Positions 34,800-46,174 of a stretch of 64,000 nt of DNA are shown one piece after another. The stretch's first letter is position 1. Each line of letters opens with the position of its first letter. Under the pieces are notes generated by a model that made no database searches, was not told the DNA's origin, and saw nothing but the letters and a program-made list of their open reading frames with translations. The translations under genes and the position numbers were made by a program. The stretch comes from Pseudisothecium myosuroides (Eukaryota > Streptophyta > Bryopsida > Hypnales > Lembophyllaceae): positions 23,926,987 through 23,990,986 of the forward strand of contig OX637290.1 in assembly GCA_951799445.1 (NCBI GenBank), given 5' to 3'.

Positions 34800-36659
34800 A
34801 TGGCAAGGATATGGAGCTTTTTCTGGACAATAGCAGTTTGCTTGTGTCTCCAAGCCATCTGCTGTGGAGTTGTACGGGCAGGTACGTGAGATTGACCCCA
34901 TACAGATTATGCATCGTACTGGGATTCTGAGACGTACCCTAGCTTTTTGTTGCCGTACTTCGATTTTACACGTAATTATACTTCGTTTGGAAATTCAAGT
35001 TTATTTGTCATTTTGACTGAGCCTGCAGATCCTGTGAGATTTACCTATGGCGACGGGCCGACTGGACCAGCGCACTGGGGAAACTTGAACGTTAATTGGA
35101 CAACTTGCAAAACAGGCAAACAACAATCGCCCATAAGGATCACTCCCGATATTATGGTCATCGACCCCGAATTGGGTGAACTTGACGCTTCTTACTCTAT
35201 AGAGCCAGTTCCTGCGAACATTTCTATCAATGTGGGATACGCCGTTGAGGTGAGTGATGCCCTTCCCGCCTCAAAAATCCATAAATTTTGAGCTCAGAAG
35301 AAGAGCATTTCTTCGGTAGCCTGCCACGCACTCGATCCTCGTTCTCCAGTCCCAACTGAATATTTGTGAGCCCGTTTGTGAGCAGGTCAATGTGGACTCG
35401 AATGTGGGACTTTTGAAGATCAAAGGCGTGAGCTACCGACCTGCTCAGTTCCATTTCCACATGGGCAGCGAACACAAGATTCTGGGCCACAGCTTTCCGA
35501 TGGAGCTGCACCAAGTGTACGTGAGTGAAGAAGACGCAAACGTTCGTGCAGTGATCGCCTGGCTCTTCGTCAAGGGAGCGGAAAACAAATTCCTGGCCCA
35601 GGTAATAGCAAATACCATATAATCACCATTAGGAATGATAAATTATATTAGCCGGGAGATTAGCCCCGGGGCTAAACAACGTCAATTCCAAAAAATTTAA
35701 TTCCTTAAAAATGGCGCAGTTGACCCCCAAGAAAGGAAGGAAAACGGAATGATTTAGGGAGCCGGAGGGGATGGAGCTGGAAATCCTATCCTAGCTTAGA
35801 GGTGCACGATGTTGTGAATGAAGACAATTTGCGCATCTATCGGCACAACAAGCTAATGAAAATGTCAAAATGGCTTCTGGAATACCACCAAGTTGAAGGA
35901 ATTGACGAAAACCAATTTTTGAGTCTTCTTTGAAATAATTTAGTTCAATCAGGTGGCCGTGATTAGTTGCAATGAACTAATGAATGATGTGATGTGTCAT
36001 GGAACCAGTTCGATGGCAAGCTGCCGACTCAAAGCAGTTCTCCCACCGAGTTCATGCTGGATCCTATTGATTTGCCCACGTTTCAGAAAAGCTACGCCAG
36101 ATATCAAGGGTCTCTCACCACGCCACCTTGCACGGAGAATGTCACCTGGACTATCATGTTGTGGAATGTAAGCTCCTGCTACCTATTCCCCATTTCCATT
36201 TCTTCACTAATTATGAGTTTTTCCTTGAAAATTTTCAGGAGTACACCTGCATATCTGAGGGCCAATAATGGTGCTCACAACATGCTTGTGTTAGAGCATG
36301 ATCATTCTCACTTATGCTGTGAAATTAGCATGATTGTACACCAACTATTATATATTATGAAAAATTATGAATGTTTGACTAACCTCTACAAGTGTGGTAT
36401 GCGTGTGCAGTTTCCAACCATTTCAGAACAGCAGATTCAGCTATTCAAGAAAGCAATGCCGGTGTGTGCAACCTCCTCTGTCATGCATTTGGTGCCTGCT
36501 AATTTGCTAATGAAACAAGAGAATAATTGGCAGTGATCTAGCATTTTGTTGTTTCTGATCTGTGGCATTTATGCTTGTGGACTGCAGATTAAGAATGTTA
36601 GACCCTCGTCTCCAAGCAATGGACGCAAATTTCGAATTAACGTATATGGTTCCGTGTAG
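34800..36659 (+). CDS. Alpha-type carbonic anhydrase, secreted
   Basis: Six exons (34800-34881, 35029-35249, 35386-35601, 36009-36167, 36411-36461, 36588-36659) join without phase breaks to 266 residues. The enzyme interconverts carbon dioxide and bicarbonate. A hydrophobic, cysteine-rich signal peptide occupies about residues 1-27. Zinc ligands are His124, His126 (in QFHFHMGSEH) and His143 (in MELHQVY), followed by the family signature GSLTTPPCTE. A conserved cysteine pair (WTTCKTG and PPCTE) and N-glycosylation sequons (NWT, NIS, NVT) fit passage through the secretory route. Exon 4 is the least certain: the acceptor AACCAG at 36008 keeps phase but trims the usual tryptophan-asparagine part of the region, so a slightly different junction is possible. 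The C-terminus ends at the expected place with PSNGRKFRINVYGSV. Confidence 0.9.
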
Positions 36660-38758
36660 TCACTGGGAAGATTTAGTCAAGGTTACTCTTGGAGTGCATT
36701 AGTCCTCTAATCACTCGGTTCATGGCCTCCAGTTAAACCAACATGCAGAATCCCTCCGGTCAAATGTCTTCGGCGTCAAGACCTTGACGCCCAAAGAGAT
36801 AATCAGTATCTTCACTCGCAAGTGCTTGTATTTCGAGGCTCTGGGATGAGCATTATGTCGATCGGGTCATTCTCCTTGGTACTTGATTGTCCAAATTAGT
36901 TTTTCGTTCCTCATCAGATGATTAGCCATTGTGTAGAAATTATTTTGGTGTCTAGCCATTAGTGTGAAAAAATGGCTTGATCCAGTCATTCCCTTATGAG
37001 CAATTTACAGGTTGAGAAGCTCACATTATTCCCTGTTAATGTTCATTTCATGGAGAAGGCTTTCCGAAGGAGAGTTCTTCTCCGGTGGCACAGTAATAAA
37101 TTTTGCCAGCTTCTGAAATATCAACTCTCTGGAACTCTGAGACCTATCAGATTGACGTGATTGCATCCTTGCAAATTACAATGAAAATCTTCTTCGCTAT
37201 CATCTCCGGCTAGCAATTGTTGTTAATTGTGTCCATAAATTTTAGGTTTTATAGATCGATCTATATTTAACCAGGATTTCACAAAATACTGTGAGAATGA
37301 GAACGATTCTTTAAAAACAATGGATACTGATAGTGGACTCCACTGTCGCTCAACAGACTGTACTGCAATCAATCGTATGTGCGTGTGCTTGAACCTGTAA
37401 GCTTAACTTAAGTTAATATTCACTGATCATGATTGCCTGATGTTTAGTTCGTTATTGTTTTGGTTTATAAAATAGTATTTGAACAGCACAATTATTGCAA
37501 TAATTTCCCTCAAGTGGTCAAACCGGAATGTGTTTGCAAGGTCTGGCAGTCGATTATCTCTTCCTCCCTGAGGAGTTCATATTTGATGACGGCGTTCTAA
37601 CTTATCGGGGGCACAGCTGAAACAGCAAAAGCCTGCTGCTATTGAGATTCCCTTGGCAGAGTGGATTTGAGTTTCTTTTGGTGAACCCAAGGAATTCAAA
37701 ACGCTCAGAGCATGTAGAGCCTTTAGCTTGGTCTGGCGTATTAGGATTCTGGAAGCACAGGCCTTGAATTTGGAAGTGCAATGAGGAATTCCCGAAGCAC
37801 GTCCTTTGCATTACGATTGCTACTGTAGACGAAGTTAGTTTTGTATACAAAACGGGTTACTTTCTTTGAGGAATGAAGTTTTTGGAGCACAGGGGACCCC
37901 TCTTCACCGAAATGTGCAAGCACGGTGGGTTCTACTGCCCTCCGTTGAGGTCAGTTTTTGGTCAGAATTCGATTCAAACTGATAGATACCTGTATTTCTC
38001 AAGTGCCACATGGCATGCTGCCAGTGGATGAGAGTGCTATTCAATCCAATGTGTCATCTTGAATAGTAATTACTTCGACACCCAGGAATCCAAATCTGAC
38101 CATATCATGCAGTAATTGCAATAATTACAACGAAACTACATCCAGTCATCCACAGCAAAGATTTACATCTTTCTCAGAAATTCACAAAACTCGAAAAAAG
38201 TCTAACCCAAAATCCAAAAATTGCATATCTTAATCTCTTTCGGTGAATCACTGCCCCCAAGGCCGCAATCCACGCTTCCATGCAGCTTACAAAAGCCAAA
38301 CAAAGTCTCCGCTCGCCACCACTATAGACGGACCGGACACGTGTCGCAAAGCCAACTAACAAGCCTTAAGACAGCTAGCCAAGCCGCATAGTTACGGAGA
38401 AGATGCAAGAGATCTCAAACATCTGCACTCTCATCTCTATCACAGTCTTCAGACTTCTGATTCAATTTTGAACTTACCTCAGTCGCCCTGTCTTCTAGGA
38501 TTGCTCCCCTTGCTTGCAGATTTAGCTTAACTTTTGATTTCAAGTGAAGTTTAGCTGCTGAAGTGCTCGATCATGCATCAGCTAGTGATCATCCCGGCCC
38601 TTGCTTGCAGATTTGTGGAGAGATGATTTGAAGCTTGAACTCGGGCTACGGTGGACGATTCGCTAGTTGGGTTGGTCGGAGATCAACTAGTGAAGGATTT
38701 GCTAGTTGCTCGGTGATAAACTTAGTGGAGTGATAAACTAGTGGAGGTCGATTACGTC
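36660..38758. other. Intergenic DNA and probable 5' UTR of the DUF1647-like gene
   Basis: No gene was recognised. 38390-38758 is GC-richer and contains duplicated words such as CTTGCTTGCAGATTT and AACTAGTG(A/G)AGG, likely leader sequence. Short ORFs on the minus strand lack family features. Confidence 0.4.
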
Positions 38759-41700
38759 ATGAAGTATCAACGAAGTGACTCGATGACGTATAGAGGCTTT
38801 ACTCCTGAGCCTGGATTGCAAGTGCTGGGGCCGGATCACGGCAGGTGATGCTCTTTCTCCCCCAATTCCTCTTTTTTTTTTCCCCTCGGATCCTTTGATT
38901 GGGTTGCGTTTGTCATCTTTTTCCTTTTCGCTCTTCTTGTAGTGCCGGATGCGTCTCTTGCTGCTTGAATGTGTGTTGACCGCGTGTGTTCTTGTCACTA
39001 GGGTTCTTCACTTCCGAATGTGTCATTTTGTTGCTTGAATGTTTGTTGACCGCGTGTGTTCTTGTCACTAGGGTTCTTCTCTTCCGAATGTGTCATCTTT
39101 TCGTTTTTCACTTTGAGGTGGCTTGGGTACGCATTTTGTTGCTTGAATGTTTGTTGATCGGTGTGTGTTTGTGTTCGTACTGTGCTGTCGGTTGCGGGGA
39201 AAAGAGCGTGTTTGGATAGATTGGGTTGCGAGAGATCAGGGTTAGGCATTGAAAGATCGTAGGGGTTTTGGGGTGGGGCTTTTCTCTCTCTTGCCTATTC
39301 GAAAAGTTAGGTCAGATTTCGCGGAACGTAACTGTGAACCGATGCTTGGTTTGTTAAGGCCGGGAGAGGTGGGATCCTTACCAGGCTGGGGCACAGTCAG
39401 TTACTAGAGTCGTGATTGCAAGCTAAACCCCCGACGCCAGTCATGAACAGGAAAACAAGCTTCTAGATCTGGACAACAAGCCCCGGATGGCGCGCTCTCG
39501 GCTCTCCTCTCGGATCCGCGTCTGGTGTAAACCCGTACAACTCGCGGTGGCCGTAGTACTGTTCTTAACCTCCCTTGCAACCACCAGCTACTACTGGCAG
39601 TACAGTTTCGCCATTTCCGCTTGCTCCAACTCCGTGGCGGCGCTCCCCCCCGAGCGAATCCTCCACCACCGAGGAAACGCCACACACCATCACAAGATCT
39701 GCGTGGTGCTCGTGATTGGGGATGACAGTGGCGTCCCGAGTTTCAACAGTCTGCCGTTTGGGAAGTTGCGAAGGGTCTTTCAGCGTGTGCTTCATGTTGC
39801 TGGAGTGGAAGGGGAAGTGGGGATAGTGGAACCGGACTTGCAGGGCGTGTTGGTGCGCACGGATTATACATCTCTTGTTTGCAAACTAGCAAGGGATGCG
39901 ATGGGGAAGTGTGTCAAGTGCGAGAGCTTCCTCGAATTGACGGAGTCGCAGCAACCGGTTGGTTTTTTCGTACCTCGTGTTTTTGGCCATTTGCATTAAG
40001 GTAGAGGCTCCATGAACCTTACTGGCATATGCTCCATGGACCATACAGGTGAACTTTGATATGTGGTAAGTGTGTAAGCACTTAATCTATTGGCATTTAG
40101 TGTTTTTTCAATTAATTTTTAGCTTAACAATAAAATAATTGTGCAAATTTTTTTAATATGAAAATTTCTAGGTTAGTGTAGGAAGAGTCTCAAGTTCACC
40201 TGTATGGTGAATGGAACCTCTACCTTGCTGTATGGTAAATGGAGACCTTACATAGTAGAGGCTCCTTTAACCAGACAATACATTAGGTGCTCCATTGACC
40301 ATATAGGTGAACTTTGATTTGTGGTAGGGAGAGGCTCAAAGTTCACGTGTATGGTGAATGGAATCTCACCCTTGCTTTATGGTGAATGGAGACTTTACAT
40401 TACCTTTTTCAATGTTGCACCAGTCATTGACATTACGAGATGGAGCTCTCAGCTCTGAAAATTAGTCAGACAGATTTCATGTTCATCATTTTAGGTTCTC
40501 TCTAGAGCCATTTGTTTCGGATGGCTCTGTTTCTTGACCTAATGATTGTCATATGCGATGCAATTTGTTTGCTAACTTCTACTATAGAGGATTTGCCTGA
40601 GGAAAGCCAGCATACTGTAAGGTTTTTTTCTTCCAGTCTCGATACTTTGGAGATCCCCAATTTCAGCTTCAGGGTGCTCTTCAAAGACCATTAGATCATA
40701 AACCCAATTGGAGCCGAGCGAGTAGGGTTTTCGATTAGGCTGGCTAGCGTGCACGTAATAAAAAAGTTACAAGAAAATGTTCCTTAGGGTTTGATCTCAC
40801 ATGAAATTGTACAGCGTATTGAAGGAGACAAAAGTCCTATTCAAAGCGCAGATAATGTTCCTTAGGGTTTATGAAGCACGTCATCAGAATGGCAATGAGT
40901 GAGTATGAATGTATGCTTCCTCACGCGGATATGGAAAGATTTTTCTGTTTTTAAAAATCTTCTCTATGAATGTGGAGCTCATGTTCTGATGTTCGTGGTT
41001 GCCTGTTTTTAGGTAAGCTGCAAGACACTTGTGGTCGGTCACAGCACCAAGTACGTGGAACAAGCGTGTCCCTCATGGACGAAAGACATATTCTACAAGG
41101 AGCGTGAGGTGGTTTATTTGGATACGCCAGATTTGACCCAGCAACCTGTCACCCTTTCAGAGTGGAAACCCACCATAGTGACAGCATTCAGTAGCAATCA
41201 CTTCAAGTATGGACTCCTTCTTTTGAGGTCAATCGGCAAGTCTGCCTCTAGAATTAAAAAGAATTACAATGTCTCTGTGGTGGCTTGGACCATGGACGAG
41301 TTGAGCACAGAACAAGAGAGGTATCTGAATTGTGTGATCTTGGAATTGGAGAACCTGGGCATCAAGACCGAGGCTCGAAAGTTTCCCTTTGAAAATTACC
41401 CGATTTGGATGCGGCTGAATAAGGACCTCATCGCCATTCACGATGGTGGCAAAGGTGCCAGATCGTAACCCTAAATCTTATGTTTCACCGTAAACTCTTC
41501 ACATTCAACAGCCATTCCAGATGCACATATTTACTTCTTCTGAATGATATCTCTCAGGTAGTGGCGCTCGTTTGGCATGTATTGTTTGGTAGGTTTAATT
41601 TTGAATCTTTTTGGTGATGCAGGAGAGTATGCATGGAAAGCCATAATGGCTCACATTGTCTTACAAGAACGGGGCTTCATCCTGTGGCTTGATGCCGGTT

Positions 41701-42140
41701 GCCGCGTTCTCACTCCCGCTTCGTTAACTGAGAGCTTGAACTGGGTCAAAGCAAAGGGATTCGGTGGACACGTATCTGAAGGAACAGTGGAGGAATGGAC
41801 TCATTCAGGGCAGCTGAAATACTTCCAAGCCGACTATAGGTACCTCAAACGCCAGCGTAATTGTGATGCTTCCCGCATGGGCTTCACTCTAGACATTTAC
41901 ACGAAATTTTTCCGTCCTTGGTACGAATGCTCCATCACAAGGCAATGCATAGCTCCGGAGGACTCCGACCGGTTCAATCACCGGCAGGACCAAGCGGCCC
42001 TCACGGTACTGTCCTACGTGACAGGGTTTTACTGCAAAGGCTTGAGCAAGGATGTTAAAAGGCATACTGACAACTACGGATTCGACTTCTACGGTGGAGT
42101 GGATCCGACTGCTTGTTACGAGGATCCCATCAAGGTTTAG
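38759..42140 (+). CDS. DUF1647-like type II membrane protein, putative glycosyltransferase
   Basis: Exons 38759-38844, 39441-39957, 41013-41454 and 41623-42140 give 520 residues. Choosing the ATG at 38759 is supported because its exon ends in phase 2 and the second exon supplies the missing base, giving PDHGSHEQENK ahead of the internal methionine at 39487. A single membrane segment lies at about residues 63-81, with a short cytosolic N-terminus. The lumenal part carries WKPTIVTAFSSNHFKYG, then GEYAWKAI and ILWLDAGCRV, the block typical of DUF1647; Asp372 could be part of a metal-binding motif, but that is inference. A candidate 27-base microexon at 40590-40616 (DLPEESQHT) has good splice sites and keeps phase. 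The frame stays open for 13 codons beyond the TAG. Function is not established. Confidence 0.8.
38960..39105 (+). repeat. 70-bp tandem duplication in intron 1 of the DUF1647-like gene
   Basis: Two copies of about 70 bp containing TGCTTGAATG, GTTGACCGCGTGTG and CACTAGGGTTCTTC begin at 38961 and 39031. A third, decayed start appears near 39134. It lies wholly within the intron. Confidence 0.85.
39998..40375. mobile_element. Two adjacent foldback MITEs in intron 2 of the DUF1647-like gene
   Basis: Unit 1 (39998-40226) begins AAGGTAGAGGCTCCA and ends TGGAACCTCTACCTT, with inner arms CATACAGGTGAACTTTGA and TCAAGTTCACCTGTATG. Unit 2 (about 40253-40375) repeats the pattern as GTAGAGGCTCC..CATATAGGTGAACTTTGAT..CAAAGTTCACGTGTATGG. 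The two copies lie head to tail without coding content. Confidence 0.75.
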
Positions 42141-43970
42141 TTTGGAGCCGTGCTCAAGAAGGTCAACCAAAATTGGAGATGAAGCCAAAATTATCGTTGT
42201 CTCAGATGGAGCTCTGCATCTCGACCAATCGCCATGACTAGATCTGTGTGTACATCATTATGACCATGGTTGAGTGTGCACAGGAGCGCTACTTTATGGT
42301 AAGTAAAGAAAGAGTCATTCTTTAAAGAGTCATGACTTTCTGTCCCAGAATTTCTTTATCTCCATAGAATTAAAGCAATAATTCGGTGCAACCGTAACAT
42401 CCGATTTGTGGGATGCTCTATTTTTGAACTGCGTGATAAGCTTCCGAAGGTTAAAACGTGAGTCTCTGAACGCGGGTTTTGTAATGAACTGATGACAGAT
42501 TATTGAGCTTTTGATATGAGTCTACCGATGCTGTGGCAGTGGCGAACTCGGTCAAGATCAACGTGCCTGCTACTTAACTAAAGCAATGGAAAGCTTTAGA
42601 ATTGTTGCAGTCACGCACTGAGGTAAAGAATTCCATGCCCCCGCAAGTGCAAGTTGGAGAGCTGCTGAGTATAGAAATACAACAATTTAGTCCATTTAGT
42701 TTACATGTAGATATTTATGATTCTTGCCGTGGCAACGACTAGTGGCTGATATTAATGTATAGTTGATTGGTAAGTTCCGCATTCTAAGAGTGCGATTCTA
42801 ATCAACCATCGTAAATCGACCGTAATTTTGACACCATGCAGTTTTTGCTGCCATTTGTCTGAGCACAGCAACTGCTGGAGCTCAGTACTTCGTCCATGTC
42901 CTGTGTCACAGTTTTGGGTGAGCTGGGTCTCTGAATATGTATGCTGTTGCACTGATTGTTGTCTACGAGTCGGGATAGAAATTACTGCAATGATATCCAA
43001 CACCGTTGGTTCTGCACAGCACTGGATTGGTTCAGATCATGCTGGATGACTAATTTCACCAGTTTGAATCCTCATGAACCATCTCTAGCAGGCTGATGGA
43101 GGTTCAGAATATTTCTCGTCGGTTTGATCGATCACCAGGTAAACTGAAGCAGATTTTACTTGCTGAATTTTTTTTCATATATCTGTTGCTGGTTGCCTGA
43201 ACTAGCGTTCTTATCAAATTTTTGCAATAAACCTTAGTATGCGACATACCAAAAATGCGGACACAGGTTTTCTTGTCTTGATAACATTCTTAGTCTACCA
43301 ATTGCAGATGTCTAAGTGCAGTTTCAAAAATACGAAGTATATTACGTATTCCCATGACATTCATCTAAGTCCTCCATTGTGAGAAAACTATGTTTCCTCG
43401 TAAGGAATGTAACCCTGTAGACACACGACTTAAATCCTTTAGCAATGGTGGAGATCAAGATGGATCCTGCAAGTCACTCTAAGCCCCTGCACTGTGAACG
43501 AATCTTGAAGACATTATTTTTCGTGAGGCCCCGGCCGAAGATGAGATTTTTTCATGACCCTTAATCTTCAGGCCAGCGTTGTATTATGATGTTTTGAGCA
43601 CATCGATGAAACACTTCGAGATAGTTTTTCATTTAAAAATATTTTTCAACTTTTTACTGACAGATCTTGATTATCAATCCTCAATGACTCGATCTGTTTT
43701 CACCCTGTGTTCATTGCGTTGTTACTGAAAACACAGTCGGTCCATGTATCATCTTGTGGCAAAAATATGCAATTACTTCGGGTTCAAAATATTGGATCTC
43801 AAATTTATTGTAGGTTGCAAATTCTTCAAACCATGTTAGATTTCTTCAAGTCTTGTGGAATTCTTCCAAATATGTACATTTTCTGTAATTAAAAGAAACT
43901 AGAACAAAACCTGTTGCAATGCAACTGAACGGCAATGCAACATGACAAGGGCGTGATGAATATTGGGTGC
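42141..43970. other. 3' flank and intergenic DNA, no gene seen
   Basis: Includes the open extension after the stop of the preceding gene (42141-42182) and a probable 3' UTR. ORFs near 42750-43050 overlap on both strands and show no family features. Confidence 0.4.
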
Positions 43971-44050
43971 GATGAAAAGTGGGATGAGAAAAGTGGGATG
44001 AGAAAAGTGGGATGAGAAAAGTGGGATGAGAAAAGTGGGATGAAAAGATG
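43971..44050. repeat. 15-bp minisatellite
   Basis: Four exact copies of GATGAGAAAAGTGGG start at 43983, 43998, 44013 and 44028, with a shortened GATGAAAAGTGGG before them. The serine-, histidine- and phenylalanine-rich ORFs on the minus strand are products of this repeat. Confidence 0.95.
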
Positions 44051-44140
44051 ATTGTTTTCATGACATCGGTTTGTGATAGGGGTCGTGACCATCTGTACTT
44101 AATATAATAGATTAATGCAGTCGGACTCTATGTCAAGTAG

Positions 44141-44335
44141 AACCTATTTCACTTTCCCAGACTTTCTGTTTGTATTGATTGTTGTAATGCTTCACACCTC
44201 AAGGAAACCTATTTCACTTTCCCAGACTTTCTGTTTGTATTGATTGTTGTAATGCTTCACACCTCAAGGAAACCTATTTCACTTTCCCAGACTTTCTGTT
44301 TGTATTGATTGTTGTAATGCTTCACACCTCAAGGA
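44141..44335. repeat. Three exact 65-bp tandem repeats
   Basis: The unit beginning AACCTATTTCACTTTCCCAG starts at 44141, 44206 and 44271 and a fourth copy begins but breaks off after 44336. The three units appear identical, so the array is young or homogenised. Confidence 0.97.
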
Positions 44336-45188
44336 AACCTATTTGTGACTCCATAAGAAACCTTGTCAAGCAATTGTAAACCATTGCCAAGAAATTGCCA
44401 TTCATTTTTGGAGACGGGTTCTGGTTAGCAATTAGATTTTGCCCACGTAATTGGACATTATGAATCTTTCATCCAAATTCAATCTATTCTATTCATGAAA
44501 TCTAATTTCCTAGCAATAGTTTAAGTTAGTATGTTCCAACTTGTTCCAAAATCCTACAATGCAAGCCTTTATGATTCAACCCCTAAAGGTACAGAGTGTT
44601 CTCTAGAATAGACAATTTGAAAAAAATCATTATAAAGCAGTACTCCCTTTGTCTCAAAATATTACTAGTGTTTCCTTGTATTTTACAAAGGAAACACTGG
44701 TATTATTTTGAGAAAGTGAGGGAGTATTTGGAAGAATATTTTGGAATTGATATACAAATATAAGTTGTAAACTTTGAGTTTTAGATTCCATTTGTGCAGT
44801 TAGTTTCACCAATTCTATCACCAACGTTTTCTTATATCAATTTTTATATCAACATACGTTTTTATAAATTTTGAAAGGAAAATTTCAAAATTCCTTCTAA
44901 TAAAATTCAATTACAAGGAAAATACTATCATTTTTTGAATAAAATTTGTTGGAATGGATTTGAAATGAGGTTCTCTTTGACATGGGGATTTTTTGAATTT
45001 TTTTTTTTTTTAATGCATTTGTTTCAGAGAAGCTCAATCCACATTTGTCGCAGGAATTTCGATGAGAGCAGGCTTGTGATGTTTCAGCTGTCGGTGTCCG
45101 AAAAAAAAGTTAAAACGAAACTTAGGATGTGAAAAAGTAAAACTGTTAAATACATCCGAAGGAGAGAGTAAAAAAATTTAGAAAATCG
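44336..45188. other. Intergenic DNA with TTAA-family end and Stowaway MITE
   Basis: At about 44576 ATTCAACCCCTAAAGGTACAG resembles the left end of the TTAA elements with a mutated TTAA; no further homology is visible before the Stowaway-like insertion. The rest is AT-rich without genes. Confidence 0.45.
44643..44724. mobile_element. Stowaway-like MITE, 82 bp
   Basis: Begins CTCCCTTTGTCTCAAAATATTACTAG and ends with the near complement, TTTTGAGAAAGTGAGGGAG. TA flanks both sides (44641-44642 and 44725-44726). The terminus resembles the plant Stowaway end CTCCCTCCGTCCCAAAATAA, of Tc1/mariner type. Confidence 0.88.
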
Positions 45189-45261
45189 CACTCCCGGTGG
45201 GACTCGAACCCACAATCCCCTGATTAGAAGTCAGATGCCTTATCCATTAGGCCACGGGAGC
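45189..45261 (-). tRNA. tRNA-Arg (anticodon UCU)
   Basis: Reverse complement reads from GCTCCCG to CGGGAGT plus discriminator G, a seven-pair acceptor stem whose first pair is G-U. The D arm is GGCCTAATGGATAAGGC, the anticodon stem-loop CTGACTTCTAATCAG with TCT centred in the loop, and the T arm GTGGGTTCGAGTCCCAC. Internal A and B box promoters are intact. There is no intron. Four Ts follow within a few bases (complement of 45182-45185), a Pol III terminator. It lies alone between repeats and the WD40 gene. Confidence 0.97.
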
Positions 45262-46174
45262 CGAGATACCTACTGCGAACAAGTTAATATATTTATTAAT
45301 AACTGATTCCGTGGCAGACCAGTATGAAGTAAAATAATGCTGTGTTGGAGAATAGGACACAAATTCATTTTCAACGTTGTAACACTAATCGAATACTCAG
45401 ATTTGTGAACCCAGAAATCGTCACTGGAAACGAATGCAATCTGTTTCAAGAAGAAAAAAAGAATGCAATCTGTTGCAAGAAGAAAATAAAGAAGAAAAAA
45501 GAAAGCAATCTGAAAGTGTCGATTCTTGGGGCATATAACTTTTTATTCACAACAGTTTCGCTCAGCTCCGCAGCTGTCTGGAGAAGCAGATACTGAAAAT
45601 AGGTTTATCGGTGCCTTTATTTCTACCCGAGTGTTTTCAATCATTTCAAATAAGAACCAATACTAGAATGCGCTCTCAAATAATGTCTGATTGAATATAT
45701 GTCTATGAACAACATCGCCAATTCGATGCAAATTATATGGGACTGGATATACTGATCTCCAAAGAAGAGCACAATAAAACAAGAAATGGACAGATAAGGA
45801 GACGGTTAATGAGAAATTAACCAAGGATTCATCGTTTAAAATGACCAATTCAATTGATCATATTGGGAAAGTTGTATTTCAGATGGGGACAGACTTTACA
45901 TCACCCGAATCAGTGAAGGACATTGCGTGTGTTGGTAAGTAAATAAATATAATTGAACAAAAGGTCCCCATATAATCTACTCAAAACAGCTAAAAAAACA
46001 TGAGGATCAAATTTGGGCTTTAATGTCAACTGCCTGGACTAGGAGCCGCAGCAGTTGGTAATTCTGACATTTAGTAACGGATCATTAAGCTTCAGCAGCA
46101 CCACCATTGCCACCTCGCAGACAATGAGGAAACGAAATTCTCAACTGCCTAGTTAAAACAGAGATATACCAAGC
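45262..46174. other. Spacer between tRNA-Arg and the WD40 gene
   Basis: No gene recognised. An A- and G-rich stretch with repeated GAATGCAATCTGTT..AAGAAG words lies at 45430-45520. The segment near 46174 is probably 3' UTR of the minus-strand WD40 gene. Confidence 0.4.

Noticed and set aside
43971..44050. Possible CRISPR-like array
   Set aside because: The units are contiguous, with no spacers, and the context is eukaryotic.
43846..44092. Ser/His/Phe-rich minus ORFs
   Set aside because: Produced by the 15-bp minisatellite.
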